This document shows positions 56,314 to 64,000 of a stretch of 64,000 bases of DNA, in pieces (the first letter of the stretch is position 1; the number at the start of each line of letters is the position of its first letter). The notes below the pieces were generated by a model. It saw only the letters and a program-made list of their open reading frames with translations, was not told where the DNA came from and ran no database searches. The translations under genes were made by a program, and so were the position numbers. Origin of the DNA: JALOKP01 sp963800865 (GTDB lineage Bacteria; Acidobacteriota; Polarisedimenticolia; J045); assembly GCA_963800865.1 (NCBI GenBank), contig CAWDCL010000004.1, positions 1,302,001 to 1,366,000 of the forward strand, in the 5' to 3' direction.

Positions 56314-56688
56314 CTAGCCGGGCAGGAGCGGGACCGCCGCGAGACAGGCCGCCAGCCGGCCGGCGTCGTGCGGGGGGAGCAGCGCCACGGCACCCCAGCG
56401 CCGGGCCTGGTCCGCCGCGCCGGCGAGGTGTTCGGGCAGCAGGGCCACCGCCGCGGCGTGGCGGGAGAGGGTCCGGATCACCTCCAGCCCTTCCTCCTCC
56501 AGCGAGACGAGGTCGACCAGGACGAGCCCCGGGCGGTTCTCGGCGGCCACCGTCCCGGAACCGCCGGGCCGGAGGCCCAGGAGCGACCAGGCGCGCTGCA
56601 GGTCGGGGACCCGCCGCGGCGAGAAGCCGGCCATCCGGATCCCCTCTTCGAGCTCCGGCAGGCGAACCAGGTCGCGTGAAACCAGCAT
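56314..56688 (-). CDS. receiver-like protein of 124 residues, function unknown
   Basis: The single-domain product reads like a worn response regulator receiver: a first strand (MLVSRDLVRLPELEEGIRMAGF), the Asp strand PGLVLVDLVSLEEEGLEVI with Asp in the right place, and AVALLPEHLAGAADQARRWGAVALLPP, where the Thr strand and Lys loop are degenerate. Acidic residues at the N-terminus are missing, so phosphorylation is doubtful. It is divergent from pilT. The longer upstream frame looks spurious; ATG 56688 is the likely start. Confidence 0.65.
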   Translation of the reverse strand: MLVSRDLVRLPELEEGIRMAGFSPRRVPDLQRAWSLLGLRPGGSGTVAAENRPGLVLVDLVSLEEEGLEVIRTLSRHAAAVALLPEHLAGAADQARRWGAVALLPPHDAGRLAACLAAVPLLPG

Positions 56689-56900
56689 GGCCCAGCGCAG
56701 CACCGTCCCTCCGGGCTGTCGGCCCCGCCGGGAGCCGGGCTCCCGGGAGGCGTCGGTTGTCCCCGCCGGGGCGCGAAACCTAGATTCCGAGCGGGGGGCG
56801 AGAGCCCCGCCGCGGTCCGTCGGTGACCGGCCCGGCCCGGGGATTATCCCCCGAGTCGCGCGCGGCGCCGGGCGCGGCGTTGTCATCCCGGGAGACGGCC

Positions 56901-58118
56901 GTGCACATCAACGATCTCTTGAAGGCCGCGTCCGACAAGGGCGCTTCCGACCTCCACCTGAAGGTCGGCTCGTACCCGATCGTCCGCGTCGACGGCCACC
57001 TGCTGGCGATGACCGAGCACCCGCGGCTGATGCAGGAGGACGCGGTGGCGATGGCGTTCTCGATCATGAGCGCGCGCCAGAAGCAGAAGTTCAAGGAGAA
57101 CCTCGAGATCGACATGGCCTACTCGGTCCCGGGGCTCGGCCGGTTCCGTGTCAACTGCTTCCAGCAGCGCGGCGCGGTCGGAATGGTCTTCCGCGTCGTG
57201 CCGGTGAAGATCCCGACCGTGCGCGAGCTGACGCTCCCGACGGTGCTCGAACAGATCGCCTCGGAGGCCCGCGGGCTGATCCTGGTGACCGGGACGACCG
57301 GCTCGGGAAAGTCGACGACACTCGCCGCGATGATCGACTACATCAACGCGACGCGCTGCGAGCACATCATGACGATCGAGGACCCGATCGAGTTCCTGCA
57401 CCGCGACAAGAAGTCCCTGATCAACCAGCGCGAGGTGGAGGTCGACACGAAGTCCTTCGCGGACGCGCTGCGCTCCGCCCTGCGGCAGGACCCGGACGTG
57501 ATCCTGGTCGGCGAAATGCGCGACTACGAGACGATCGAGACGGCGCTGCTCGCGGCCGAGACCGGCCACCTGGTGCTCTCCACGCTGCACACGCTCGACG
57601 CCACCGAGACGATCAACCGGATCATCTCCGTCTTCCCGCCGCACCAGCAGAAGCAGATCCGCCTGCAGCTGGCGGCGGTCTTCCGCGCCTGCATCTCGAT
57701 GCGGCTCGTCACCCGGGCCGACGGCCAGGGGCGCGCCCCGGCGGTCGAAGTGCTGCGCGTGACGCCGTACATCCGCGAGTGCGTCGAGAACAAGGACAAG
57801 ACGAAGATGATCCGCGACGCGATCGCGCAGGGCACCTCGCAGTACGGGATGCAGACCTTCGACCAGTCGCTGCACCAGCTCTGGCAGGCCAAGGTCATCA
57901 CCAAGGACGAGGCGCTCCTCCGGGCCACCAACCGCGACGAGCTGCGGCTGCGGATGGAAGGGATCGAGTCGACGTCCCAGTCGACCCAGGCCGCGATGCA
58001 GGATGCGCTGGTCGGTGCCCCCGCGCCGGCCGGCGAATCCGGATCGCCCAAGGTGGCGCCGCGCCTGAACCGTTCCTCGCTCCAGGACGACTTCCCGCCG
58101 CTGCCGCGCAAGAGCTAG
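56901..58118 (+). CDS. pilT: type IV pilus retraction ATPase PilT
   Basis: A 405-residue hexameric ATPase that pulls pili back and drives twitching. N-terminal domain INDLLKAASDKGASDLHLKVGSYPIVRVDG; Walker A TGTTGSGKST; Asp box MTIEDPIEFLH; Walker B DPDVILVGEMRDYETIETALLAAETGHLVLSTLHT. The tail after GMQTFDQSLHQLW is longer than in most PilT. The start is GTG 56901 with GGGAGA before it. pilT, recX and alaS follow one another as in several delta-type and acidobacterial genomes. Confidence 0.96.
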   Translation: MHINDLLKAASDKGASDLHLKVGSYPIVRVDGHLLAMTEHPRLMQEDAVAMAFSIMSARQKQKFKENLEIDMAYSVPGLGRFRVNCFQQRGAVGMVFRVVPVKIPTVRELTLPTVLEQIASEARGLILVTGTTGSGKSTTLAAMIDYINATRCEHIMTIEDPIEFLHRDKKSLINQREVEVDTKSFADALRSALRQDPDVILVGEMRDYETIETALLAAETGHLVLSTLHTLDATETINRIISVFPPHQQKQIRLQLAAVFRACISMRLVTRADGQGRAPAVEVLRVTPYIRECVENKDKTKMIRDAIAQGTSQYGMQTFDQSLHQLWQAKVITKDEALLRATNRDELRLRMEGIESTSQSTQAAMQDALVGAPAPAGESGSPKVAPRLNRSSLQDDFPPLPRKS

Positions 58119-58171
58119 CCCGCGCCCCGCGGGGCCGCGATCCGGCTGCGGTCCGGCCGGCGCCGCGCGTG

Positions 58172-58177
58172 TATCCT
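58172..58177 (+). promoter_or_regulatory. -10 box of recX, leaderless arrangement
   Basis: TATCCT ends 6 bases before the recX ATG at 58184, so a transcript from here would have no leader. There is no Shine-Dalgarno site in the gap. Confidence 0.5.
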
Positions 58178-58183
58178 CGCCGG

Positions 58184-58768
58184 ATGCCAGGCACGAAGAG
58201 GACGGCCTTCGACCGCGCCGTGGCGGCCCTCGCGCACCGGGCGCTCAGCCTCGGCGAGCTGCGCCGCCGGCTGGCGCGGGCCGGCCACCTGCCCGAGGAG
58301 ATCGACGCGGCGTTGAAGCGCCTGGCGGAGCTGCAGCTCGTGGACGACCGGGCGGTTGCCTATAATCACGCCCGCTCGCGCGCCGCTGCCGGGCGCAAGG
58401 GTCCGGCGCGCGTGCGGGCCGAGCTCGCCGCGCGCGGGATCGCCGGCGCCGACGCCGAGAGCGCGGTGGCCGCGGCGTTCGACGGGGAGGGAGTCGCCGG
58501 CGCCGCCGCGCGGGCGTTCGAGCGGTTCGCGCGCGGCAAGCCGCGGCCGCTGGCGGCGGCGGACCGCGCCAGGGCCGCGGCGCGACTGGCGCGCGCGGGC
58601 TTCCCGGCGGCGATCATCCGGTCGATCCTCGCGTCGGACGGCGCGGGGGACGACGGCGACGGTGCCGAGGGCGTCACCGACGCCGCGGCCGACGAACTGC
58701 TCCTCGACGGCATCGACGACGAGTCGGGCGAGCACGAACCGGGCGCCCTGCGCGGCGCCGAGGACTGA
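58184..58768 (+). CDS. recX: RecX regulatory protein
   Basis: Controls RecA filament growth. The 194-residue protein has the three-helix RecX repeats: ALAHRALSLGELRRRLARAGHLPEEIDAALKRLAELQLVDDRAVAYNHARSR, then GPARVRAELAARGIAGADAESAVAAAF, and a C-terminal copy RARAAARLARAGFPAAIIRSIL. An acidic tail (from about 160) is unusual. It lies 65 bases after pilT and 5 bases before alaS; recA itself is not in the window. Confidence 0.88.
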   Translation: MPGTKRTAFDRAVAALAHRALSLGELRRRLARAGHLPEEIDAALKRLAELQLVDDRAVAYNHARSRAAAGRKGPARVRAELAARGIAGADAESAVAAAFDGEGVAGAAARAFERFARGKPRPLAAADRARAAARLARAGFPAAIIRSILASDGAGDDGDGAEGVTDAAADELLLDGIDDESGEHEPGALRGAED

Positions 58769-58773
58769 CCACC

Positions 58774-61422
58774 ATGCATTCCCGCGACGTGCGCCGGACG
58801 TTCCTCGAGTTCTTCGCCCGGCAGGGCCACCAGGTCGTGCCCTCCTCGCCGCTCGTGCTCCCGGCGGACCCGTCGCTGCTCTTCGCGAACGCCGGGATGA
58901 ACCAGTTCAAGGAGGTCTTCCGCGGACACGACCACCGCCCCTACCGCCGCGCGGCCTCGTCGCAGAAGTGCCTGCGCGTCTCCGGCAAGCACAACGACCT
59001 CGAGGAAGTGGGCCGCACCCCGCGCCATCACACCTTCTTCGAGATGCTGGGGAACTTCTCCTTCGGCGACTACTTCAAGCGCGAGGCGATCGTCTGGGGC
59101 TGGCAGCTGATGACGGAGGTCTACGGCCTGCCCGCCGAGCGGCTCCACGCGACGGTCTTCGCCGGCGACGCCGACTTCCCCGGGGACGAGGAAGCGGCTC
59201 GCTACTGGGAGAGCGAGGCGGGGGTCCCGGCGTCCCGGGTCACCGCCCTCGGCCGCAAGGACAACTTCTGGCAGATGGGCGACACCGGTCCCGCCGGCCC
59301 GTGCAGCGAGATCCACATCGACCTGCGCCCGCACGACCCGCTGCCCGCCACGCCGGCGACCGATCCCGAGCGCTACATGGAGCTCTGGAACCTCGTCTTC
59401 ATGCAGTTCGACCTGCAGCCGGGCGGGAAGGTCGGGAAGCTCCCGGCCCCGTCGGTCGACACCGGTGCCGGGCTCGAGCGCGTGACGGCGGTGCTGCAGG
59501 GGGTCGCTTCGAACTACGACACGGACCTGTTCCAGCCGATCATCCGGAGCGTCGCGGCGGAAGCGGGCGTCGAGTACGGGGCCGGCGGCGACGCGGATGT
59601 TTCGCTGCGCGTGATCGCCGACCACCTGCGCGCGATCGCCTTCCTCGTCGCCGAGGGGATCATCCCCGGCCCGGAGAAGCGCGGCGCGGTGCTGCGCCGG
59701 ATCATGCGCCGCGCGATGCGCCACGGGCGGCTGCTCGGCGCGCCGACCCCCTTCCTGGCCCGGCACCTCGAGGATGTGGCCGCCGTGCTGGGCGACCAGT
59801 ACCCCGAGCTGCGCGAGCACATGGGAACGATGCAGAAGGTGGTGCGGCGCGAGGAGGAGCGGTTCGACCGCACGCTGGCCGACGGCTTCGCGCTGCTCGA
59901 CGGGCGGATCGACGCCGTGCTGGGGGAGGGAGGCCGGCGGTTCCCCGGCGACGAGGCGTTCCAGCTCGAGAGCGAGCGCGGACTGCCGATGGATCTCGTG
60001 CGCGACGCGTTGGAAGAGCGCGGGCTCGCGCTCGACGAGCCGGCCTACGAGGCGGCCCGGGCGCGGCACGTCGCGACCTCGCGCGTGCTCAAGGCGGACG
60101 ACGGGGATCGCGTCGAGCTCGAGGTCCTGGCGCCATGGCGCGGGCAGGGCTCGCGCTTCGTCGGGCGCGCGACGCTGCGGGTCGACGCCGCGCGGGTGGT
60201 CGGGCTGCTGAAGGACGGGCGGCCGGTCGAGCGGCTCGCGGCCGGGGAGGCCGGCGACGCGATCCTCGACGAGTCACCGTTCTACCCGGAGGCCGGCGGC
60301 CAGGTGGGAGACCACGGCCTGCTCGTCGGAGGCGAGGCCCGGGCGCGCGTGACCGGGGCCCACGCTCCGATCAGCGGCGTCACCCTGCACCGGGTGGAGG
60401 TCAGCGAGGGGACGCTCGCCCGGGGCGCCGTCGTGGTGCTCGAGGTCGACGCGGCCCGGCGGCGCGCGATCATGCGCCACCACACCGCGACCCATCTCCT
60501 GCACGCGGCGCTTCGGCGCCAGCTCGGGACGCACGTCCGGCAGGCCGGCTCGCTCGTGGAGCCGGAGCGGCTGCGCTTCGACTTCGCCCACTACGAGCCG
60601 GTGGAACCCGAGGTGCTGCGCGACATCGAGGCCGAGATCAACGAGGCGGTGCTGGCCGACCTGCCGGTCGAAACGGCCGAGATGCCGCTCGACGAGGCCC
60701 TGGCGAGCGGCGCGATGGCCTTTTTCGGCGACCGCTACGGCGACCAGGTGCGCGTCGTTCGGATCGGGGATGTCAGCCTCGAGCTGTGCGGAGGGACCCA
60801 CGTGCTGCGGACCGGCGAGATCGGGACCACGGTGCTGGGGGGCGAGCGAGGGGTTGCGGCCGGGGTGCGGCGGATCGAGGCGCTCTCCGGGATGGCGGCG
60901 CTGGCCCGGGCCCGCGAGGAGTTCGACCGCACGCGTGACATGGCGCAGTCGATGGGGGTCGCCTCCGACGCGATCGCGGAGGAGCTCGGGCGCCGGCTCG
61001 AGGCGCTGCGCCGGCTGCGGCGGGAGAACGAGGACCTCCGCCTCAAGCTGGCCCACGGCGGAGCGGAGACCGACGCCCCGGCCGAGGAGGTCGACGGCCT
61101 CCAGGTCATCGCGCGCCGGGCCGACGGCCTGGCGAAAGGGCAGCGGCGCGACCTGCTCGACACGCTGCGCCAGCAGCACCCGCGCGCGGTCGTGGTGCTG
61201 GCGGCCGCCGACGAGGGGAAGGTCGCCCTGCTCGTCGGCACCGGCCGCGAGGTCGGGGACGCGGTCGACGCGCGGCTGGTCGTGAAGGCGCTGGCCGCGA
61301 TCGCGGGCGGCGCGGGTGGGGGCGGCCGCCCCGACCTGGCCGAGGCGGGAGGGCGCAACCCGGACGCGCTGCCCGAGGTGCTCGCGCGCGCCGCAGAGGC
61401 CGTGCGCGGAGCCCGCCGCTGA
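58774..61422 (+). CDS. alaS: alanyl-tRNA synthetase
   Basis: Charges tRNA-Ala and edits Ser and Gly errors. The 882-residue length is standard. Aminoacylation core: FLEFFARQGHQVVPSSPLV, NAGMNQFKEVFRG, SQKCLRVSGKHNDLEEVG, HHTFFEMLGNFSFGDYFK, ELWNLVFMQFD and DTGAGLERV. Editing domain: HHTATHLLHAALR (HxxxH) and LELCGGTHVLRTGEIG with its Cys and His. C-Ala: GGGRPDLAEAGGRNP. Start ATG 58774, 5 bases after recX stop. Its substrate tRNA-Ala with G3:U70 is at 16160. Confidence 0.98.
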   Translation: MHSRDVRRTFLEFFARQGHQVVPSSPLVLPADPSLLFANAGMNQFKEVFRGHDHRPYRRAASSQKCLRVSGKHNDLEEVGRTPRHHTFFEMLGNFSFGDYFKREAIVWGWQLMTEVYGLPAERLHATVFAGDADFPGDEEAARYWESEAGVPASRVTALGRKDNFWQMGDTGPAGPCSEIHIDLRPHDPLPATPATDPERYMELWNLVFMQFDLQPGGKVGKLPAPSVDTGAGLERVTAVLQGVASNYDTDLFQPIIRSVAAEAGVEYGAGGDADVSLRVIADHLRAIAFLVAEGIIPGPEKRGAVLRRIMRRAMRHGRLLGAPTPFLARHLEDVAAVLGDQYPELREHMGTMQKVVRREEERFDRTLADGFALLDGRIDAVLGEGGRRFPGDEAFQLESERGLPMDLVRDALEERGLALDEPAYEAARARHVATSRVLKADDGDRVELEVLAPWRGQGSRFVGRATLRVDAARVVGLLKDGRPVERLAAGEAGDAILDESPFYPEAGGQVGDHGLLVGGEARARVTGAHAPISGVTLHRVEVSEGTLARGAVVVLEVDAARRRAIMRHHTATHLLHAALRRQLGTHVRQAGSLVEPERLRFDFAHYEPVEPEVLRDIEAEINEAVLADLPVETAEMPLDEALASGAMAFFGDRYGDQVRVVRIGDVSLELCGGTHVLRTGEIGTTVLGGERGVAAGVRRIEALSGMAALARAREEFDRTRDMAQSMGVASDAIAEELGRRLEALRRLRRENEDLRLKLAHGGAETDAPAEEVDGLQVIARRADGLAKGQRRDLLDTLRQQHPRAVVVLAAADEGKVALLVGTGREVGDAVDARLVVKALAAIAGGAGGGGRPDLAEAGGRNPDALPEVLARAAEAVRGARR

Positions 61423-61488
61423 GTGGCCCGGGCGAGACGTCCGGACCGGACGATCCGCCGCCTCGGAACCTACATTTGATCCCGGGAC

Positions 61489-62082
61489 ATGAGACTCCGG
61501 GACTCCGCAGGGCCTCGCGCCGTTCGGCGCGTGTCGGTCGCGTTCGGCGCGGCCTGCGGCGTGCTGTCCGTCGTCGCCGCGAGTCTCGCGTCTCCCGCCT
61601 CTTCCCGGTCGGCGGCGATCGGCAAGCCCTACCAGCTGCTCATCGAACGGACCGCCGAGCGCCACCAGCTCGACCCGCTCCTGCTGGCGGCACTGGTCGA
61701 GGTCGAGTCGGGGCGCAACGCCGAAGCGGTTTCTCCCAAGGGGGCGCGCGGACTGGGCCAGCTGATGCCGGCCACGGCCCGCCGCTTCGACGTCGGCGAC
61801 GTTCACGACCCGGCGGAGAACCTCGACGGGGCGGCGCGCTACCTGGCCTGGCTGATCGAGCGCTACCAGGGCGACCTGACCCTCGCCCTCGCCGCCTACA
61901 ACGCGGGGGAGGGGGCGGTCGACCGGCACCTCGGCGTCCCCCCGTACCCCGAGACGAAGGCCTACGTGCGGAAGGTGCTCGGACGGGCCGGGCTTCGGGA
62001 AGGGATGACGCGGCGGAAGGGGCCCGACCCGGTGCGCCTCCTCCGGCAGCCCGACGGCACCGTCCTCATCACCAACCAGTAG
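61489..62082 (+). CDS. lytic transglycosylase-like protein
   Basis: A 197-residue exported SLT-family enzyme that cleaves peptidoglycan between MurNAc and GlcNAc. A signal peptide (about 1-38) precedes the catalytic domain with Glu in LVEVESGRNAEAVSPKGARGLGQLMPATA, and AYNAGEGAV, followed by TKAYVRKVLG. The C-terminal tail PDGTVLITNQ is short. It follows alaS by 66 bases. TACATT at 61471 and no ribosome site suggest a very short leader. Confidence 0.9.
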   Translation: MRLRDSAGPRAVRRVSVAFGAACGVLSVVAASLASPASSRSAAIGKPYQLLIERTAERHQLDPLLLAALVEVESGRNAEAVSPKGARGLGQLMPATARRFDVGDVHDPAENLDGAARYLAWLIERYQGDLTLALAAYNAGEGAVDRHLGVPPYPETKAYVRKVLGRAGLREGMTRRKGPDPVRLLRQPDGTVLITNQ

Positions 62083-62192
62083 CCGCCGGGACCGGTCCGG
62101 CTCCCAGTACAAAATCGTAAATGAAGACTGTTAATTCGGGAGACGTCCGACCCCGCAATCCGCCGACACCGGCTTGGCACAAGGAGTTTTCC

Positions 62193-62255
62193 TTGCCGTC
62201 CTTCCCCGCCAGCGTACTTTTCCGACCGGACCGGGGGGGACCGAAAGGTCCCCCC
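62193..62255 (+). promoter_or_regulatory. promoter and GAAA-capped leader hairpin of the tandem lipoprotein genes
   Basis: TTGCCG, 16-base spacer and TACTTT (62193-62220) form a plausible promoter; predicted start near 62227. Immediately after comes GGGGGGACC-gaaa-GGTCCCCCC, a perfect 9-bp helix with a GNRA tetraloop, near the 5' end of a leader of about 160 bases. Such a 5' hairpin often stabilises mRNA. The rest of the 62083-62386 gap holds an A+T-rich patch at 62109-62137, a CAAGGA/TCCTTG dyad at 62180-62195, and AAAAGGAG before the lipoprotein ATG. Confidence 0.5.
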
Positions 62256-62386
62256 TAGGCATTTTCTCTCAGTCCGGAAAGGGGGTCGGTCGTCGGTCGG
62301 AGCGCGTGTCACGAGCCAGGAGAGAACCGAGATAGAACTGGTAGAGGAGTTCAGGTCAGGAACCCAAGGGAAAAGGAGTCGAGTTC

Positions 62387-63226
62387 ATGAAGAAGCTACT
62401 CTTCATCGCGCTGCTGGCGGTTCTTTCGCTCGGTTGCGCGATCACCGATTACCCGGTGATCACGGACAGCCGCGGCGCCGACGGCAACGGGGTGATGACC
62501 GGCCAGTACGACCTGGCCTACATCGTCCCGAGCAGCCAGATCGCGACGATCTGGGACGACGGCACCGACGAACTGTTCACCCTCGTGTCCCAGGACTGGA
62601 AGGGTGACCAGTGGCTGAAGACCTACAACAACTACGATCCGAGCGGAGCCGTCACGTTCCTCGACCAGACCTACTGCGATCCGACGTTCGACAGCAGCTT
62701 CTGCGCGATCGCCACGGCCTGGAATCCCGACCTCCCGAACGCCTACGTTCACGGCGATCAGGGCGCCGGGTACAACAACGTCGACGATCCGTTCGACTAC
62801 GTCGCCGACTTCAACTGCAACGGCGCCCGTTCGCTGTCGCTGCTCGTGTCCTACACGAGCCGGATCGGCGAGTGCGGCAGCGGCGTCTGGGCCGACAAGC
62901 AGGGCGCTGCCTACGAGTTCAGCATCCTGGAGCGGACCAGCTTCCGCGGCAAGAGCATGTATCACATCCCGCTGGACAGCACGGTGGCCTCGTTCTCGAT
63001 CAACGGCAAGGACATGCCGGTCTACGGCCGGTTCAACCTCTACGTCGACGACTACATGCGCACCGTGATCCCCGTCAGCTCCAACGCCCGGTACCAGCTC
63101 AACGCGCTGAACCGCGCGGTGCAGCAGGACGGCCACTTCCTGGACGTGGACATGACCTACGGCTCGCTGATCGCGAATTTCAAGGTTTACGTCAGCACCG
63201 TCCAGAACGCGCTCGACCGGCTCTGA
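62387..63226 (+). CDS. lipoprotein of unknown family, first of a tandem pair
   Basis: A 279-residue lipid-anchored protein; lipobox LSLGC, Cys17. The mature part starts AITDYPVITDSRGADG and has SSQIATIWDDGTDELFTLV, TFLDQTYCDPTFDSSFCAIA, DDPFDYVADFNCNGARSLSLLVS and RIGECGSG, with four Cys that could form two disulfides outside the cell. I do not recognise the family. AAAAGGAGTC before the ATG is a good ribosome site. Codon use and G+C are slightly lower than neighbours. It is followed 17 bases later by a paralogue, so it is one transcript. Confidence 0.85.
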   Translation: MKKLLFIALLAVLSLGCAITDYPVITDSRGADGNGVMTGQYDLAYIVPSSQIATIWDDGTDELFTLVSQDWKGDQWLKTYNNYDPSGAVTFLDQTYCDPTFDSSFCAIATAWNPDLPNAYVHGDQGAGYNNVDDPFDYVADFNCNGARSLSLLVSYTSRIGECGSGVWADKQGAAYEFSILERTSFRGKSMYHIPLDSTVASFSINGKDMPVYGRFNLYVDDYMRTVIPVSSNARYQLNALNRAVQQDGHFLDVDMTYGSLIANFKVYVSTVQNALDRL

Positions 63227-63243
63227 GCGGAAAGGGAGAACCG

Positions 63244-64000
63244 ATGAAAAAGCTCCTGCTCAGCGCCCTCGTTCTCGCCCTCGCGGCCGCCGGCTGCGCG
63301 GTGACCGACTACCCCGTCATCACCGATGACCGGGGCAGCTACAGCGGCATCATCCGGACCGGCCACAAGGCCTACGTCGTGCCGACCTCGCAGATCGCGA
63401 CGATCTGGGACGACGGTTCGGACGAGCTCTTCTCGATGGTCTACCAGAATCAGTACGGGGACCAGAAGCTCTACACCTTCAACAACTTCGATCCCACGGC
63501 GTCGGTCCTGTTCCTGGACCAGACCTACTGTGACTGGCGCTACGACGGGTGCGAGATCGCCCGCGCGTGGAATCCGGCCAACGCCAACATCGACGATCCG
63601 TTCGACTACGAGTTCTTCCCGGACTGCTCCGGGGCCCGCTCGCTGTCGCTGCTGATCAGCCAGAGCAGCCGCCTCGCCGAGTGCGGCGACAAGCTGCCGA
63701 TGGCCGACAAGCAGAGCGTCATGGCCGAGTTCGCCAACCTCGCGACCACCACGTGGCGCGGCGGGGTGGCCTACGTGCTGCCGATCAACGCCGAGAACAC
63801 CGCGGTGAGCCTGAACGGGGTGAGCGCGCCGCTCTACGGCCAGTTCACGACGTTCGTCACCGGCGGGATGGACCTGGTCATTCCGGCCACCCCGAACCTC
63901 CGCCACGAGCTGCGCTGGCTGGCGGACTACGTCGGGAAGAACGGAACCCAGGCGAACGTGACGCTGACTTACGGTTCGGTTAGCGCCAACCTCTCCATGG
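63244..64000 (+). CDS. lipoprotein paralogue, cut by window end
   Basis: At least 252 residues; the stop is outside. Lipobox LAAAGC, Cys18. It matches the preceding gene along its length: VTDYPVITDDRG, TSQIATIWDDGSDELFSMVYQ, FLDQTYCDWRYDGCEIARAWNP, DDPFDYEFFPDCSGARSLSLLISQSSRLAECG, and the late TLTYGSVSANL against MTYGSLIANF. The four Cys positions are kept. The central part differs (loss of a HGDQGAGYNN stretch). This is a clear local duplication. AAAGGGAG precedes the ATG. Confidence 0.88.
   Translation, partial: MKKLLLSALVLALAAAGCAVTDYPVITDDRGSYSGIIRTGHKAYVVPTSQIATIWDDGSDELFSMVYQNQYGDQKLYTFNNFDPTASVLFLDQTYCDWRYDGCEIARAWNPANANIDDPFDYEFFPDCSGARSLSLLISQSSRLAECGDKLPMADKQSVMAEFANLATTTWRGGVAYVLPINAENTAVSLNGVSAPLYGQFTTFVTGGMDLVIPATPNLRHELRWLADYVGKNGTQANVTLTYGSVSANLSM

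Overview
The window is about 70% G+C, densely coded on both strands, and comes from a free-living bacterium with a respiratory lifestyle. It encodes quinol-type nitric oxide reductase, histidine degradation genes, a B12-dependent ribonucleotide reductase, a type IV pilus retraction ATPase, large secreted subtilisin and beta-helix proteins, many lipoproteins, Ser/Thr kinases and a sigma-54 activator. That mix, and the pilT-recX-alaS order, fit Acidobacteriota (Thermoanaerobaculia-like) or a myxobacterial/delta-type lineage. This is inference from gene content; no rRNA is present. I see no prophage, insertion sequence, CRISPR array or integrase.

Layout. 1-4.8 kb: damaged 3' part of hutU, priA, a lipoprotein and a TrpF-like protein. 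4.8-15.9 kb (minus strand): a signalling block with a kinase/AAA/TPR/GAF/sigma-54 activator, then a large NtrY-like histidine kinase and a Ser/Thr kinase ending in four zinc ribbons. A sigma-54 promoter and GTTGC-N5-GCAAC dyads lie around the activator gene. 15.9-20 kb: tRNA-Val and tRNA-Ala, then nrdJ with promoter and terminator. 20-27.4 kb: XRE-cupin regulator, hutH, purA and a small DUF2007-like gene, dienelactone hydrolase, a membrane protein, tRNA-Lys and a YugP-type metallopeptidase. 27.4-36.5 kb: LVIVP-repeat surface protein, AI-2E family permease, tag, crcB with its DUF190 partner, an MgtE-like transporter, a beta-helix protein and an Smr protein. 36.5-43.6 kb: ECF sigma factor with a membrane partner, pstSCAB, and qNor with a promoter-embedded dyad. 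43.7-55.1 kb (minus): hybrid sensor kinase plus MscS-type channel, and a 1,947-residue subtilisin. 55.2-64 kb: ilvE, a receiver-like protein, pilT-recX-alaS, a lytic transglycosylase, and two tandem paralogous lipoproteins, the second cut by the window end.

How parts work together. Phosphate import (pstSCAB) is one overlapping operon without phoU. The signalling block looks like one circuit: the activator could drive the kinase operon from the sigma-54 promoter. qNor carries its own likely NO-responsive control. Several genes (pstS, recX, tag) have a -10 box so close to the start codon that leaderless mRNA is likely.

Caveat. At least seven genes that should be intact (hutU, priA, nrdJ, the sigma-54 activator, the LVIVP protein, the beta-helix protein, Smr) are broken by single-base shifts. 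Every shift I could resolve is +1, an extra G or C. This points to systematic consensus errors in the assembly more than to gene decay.
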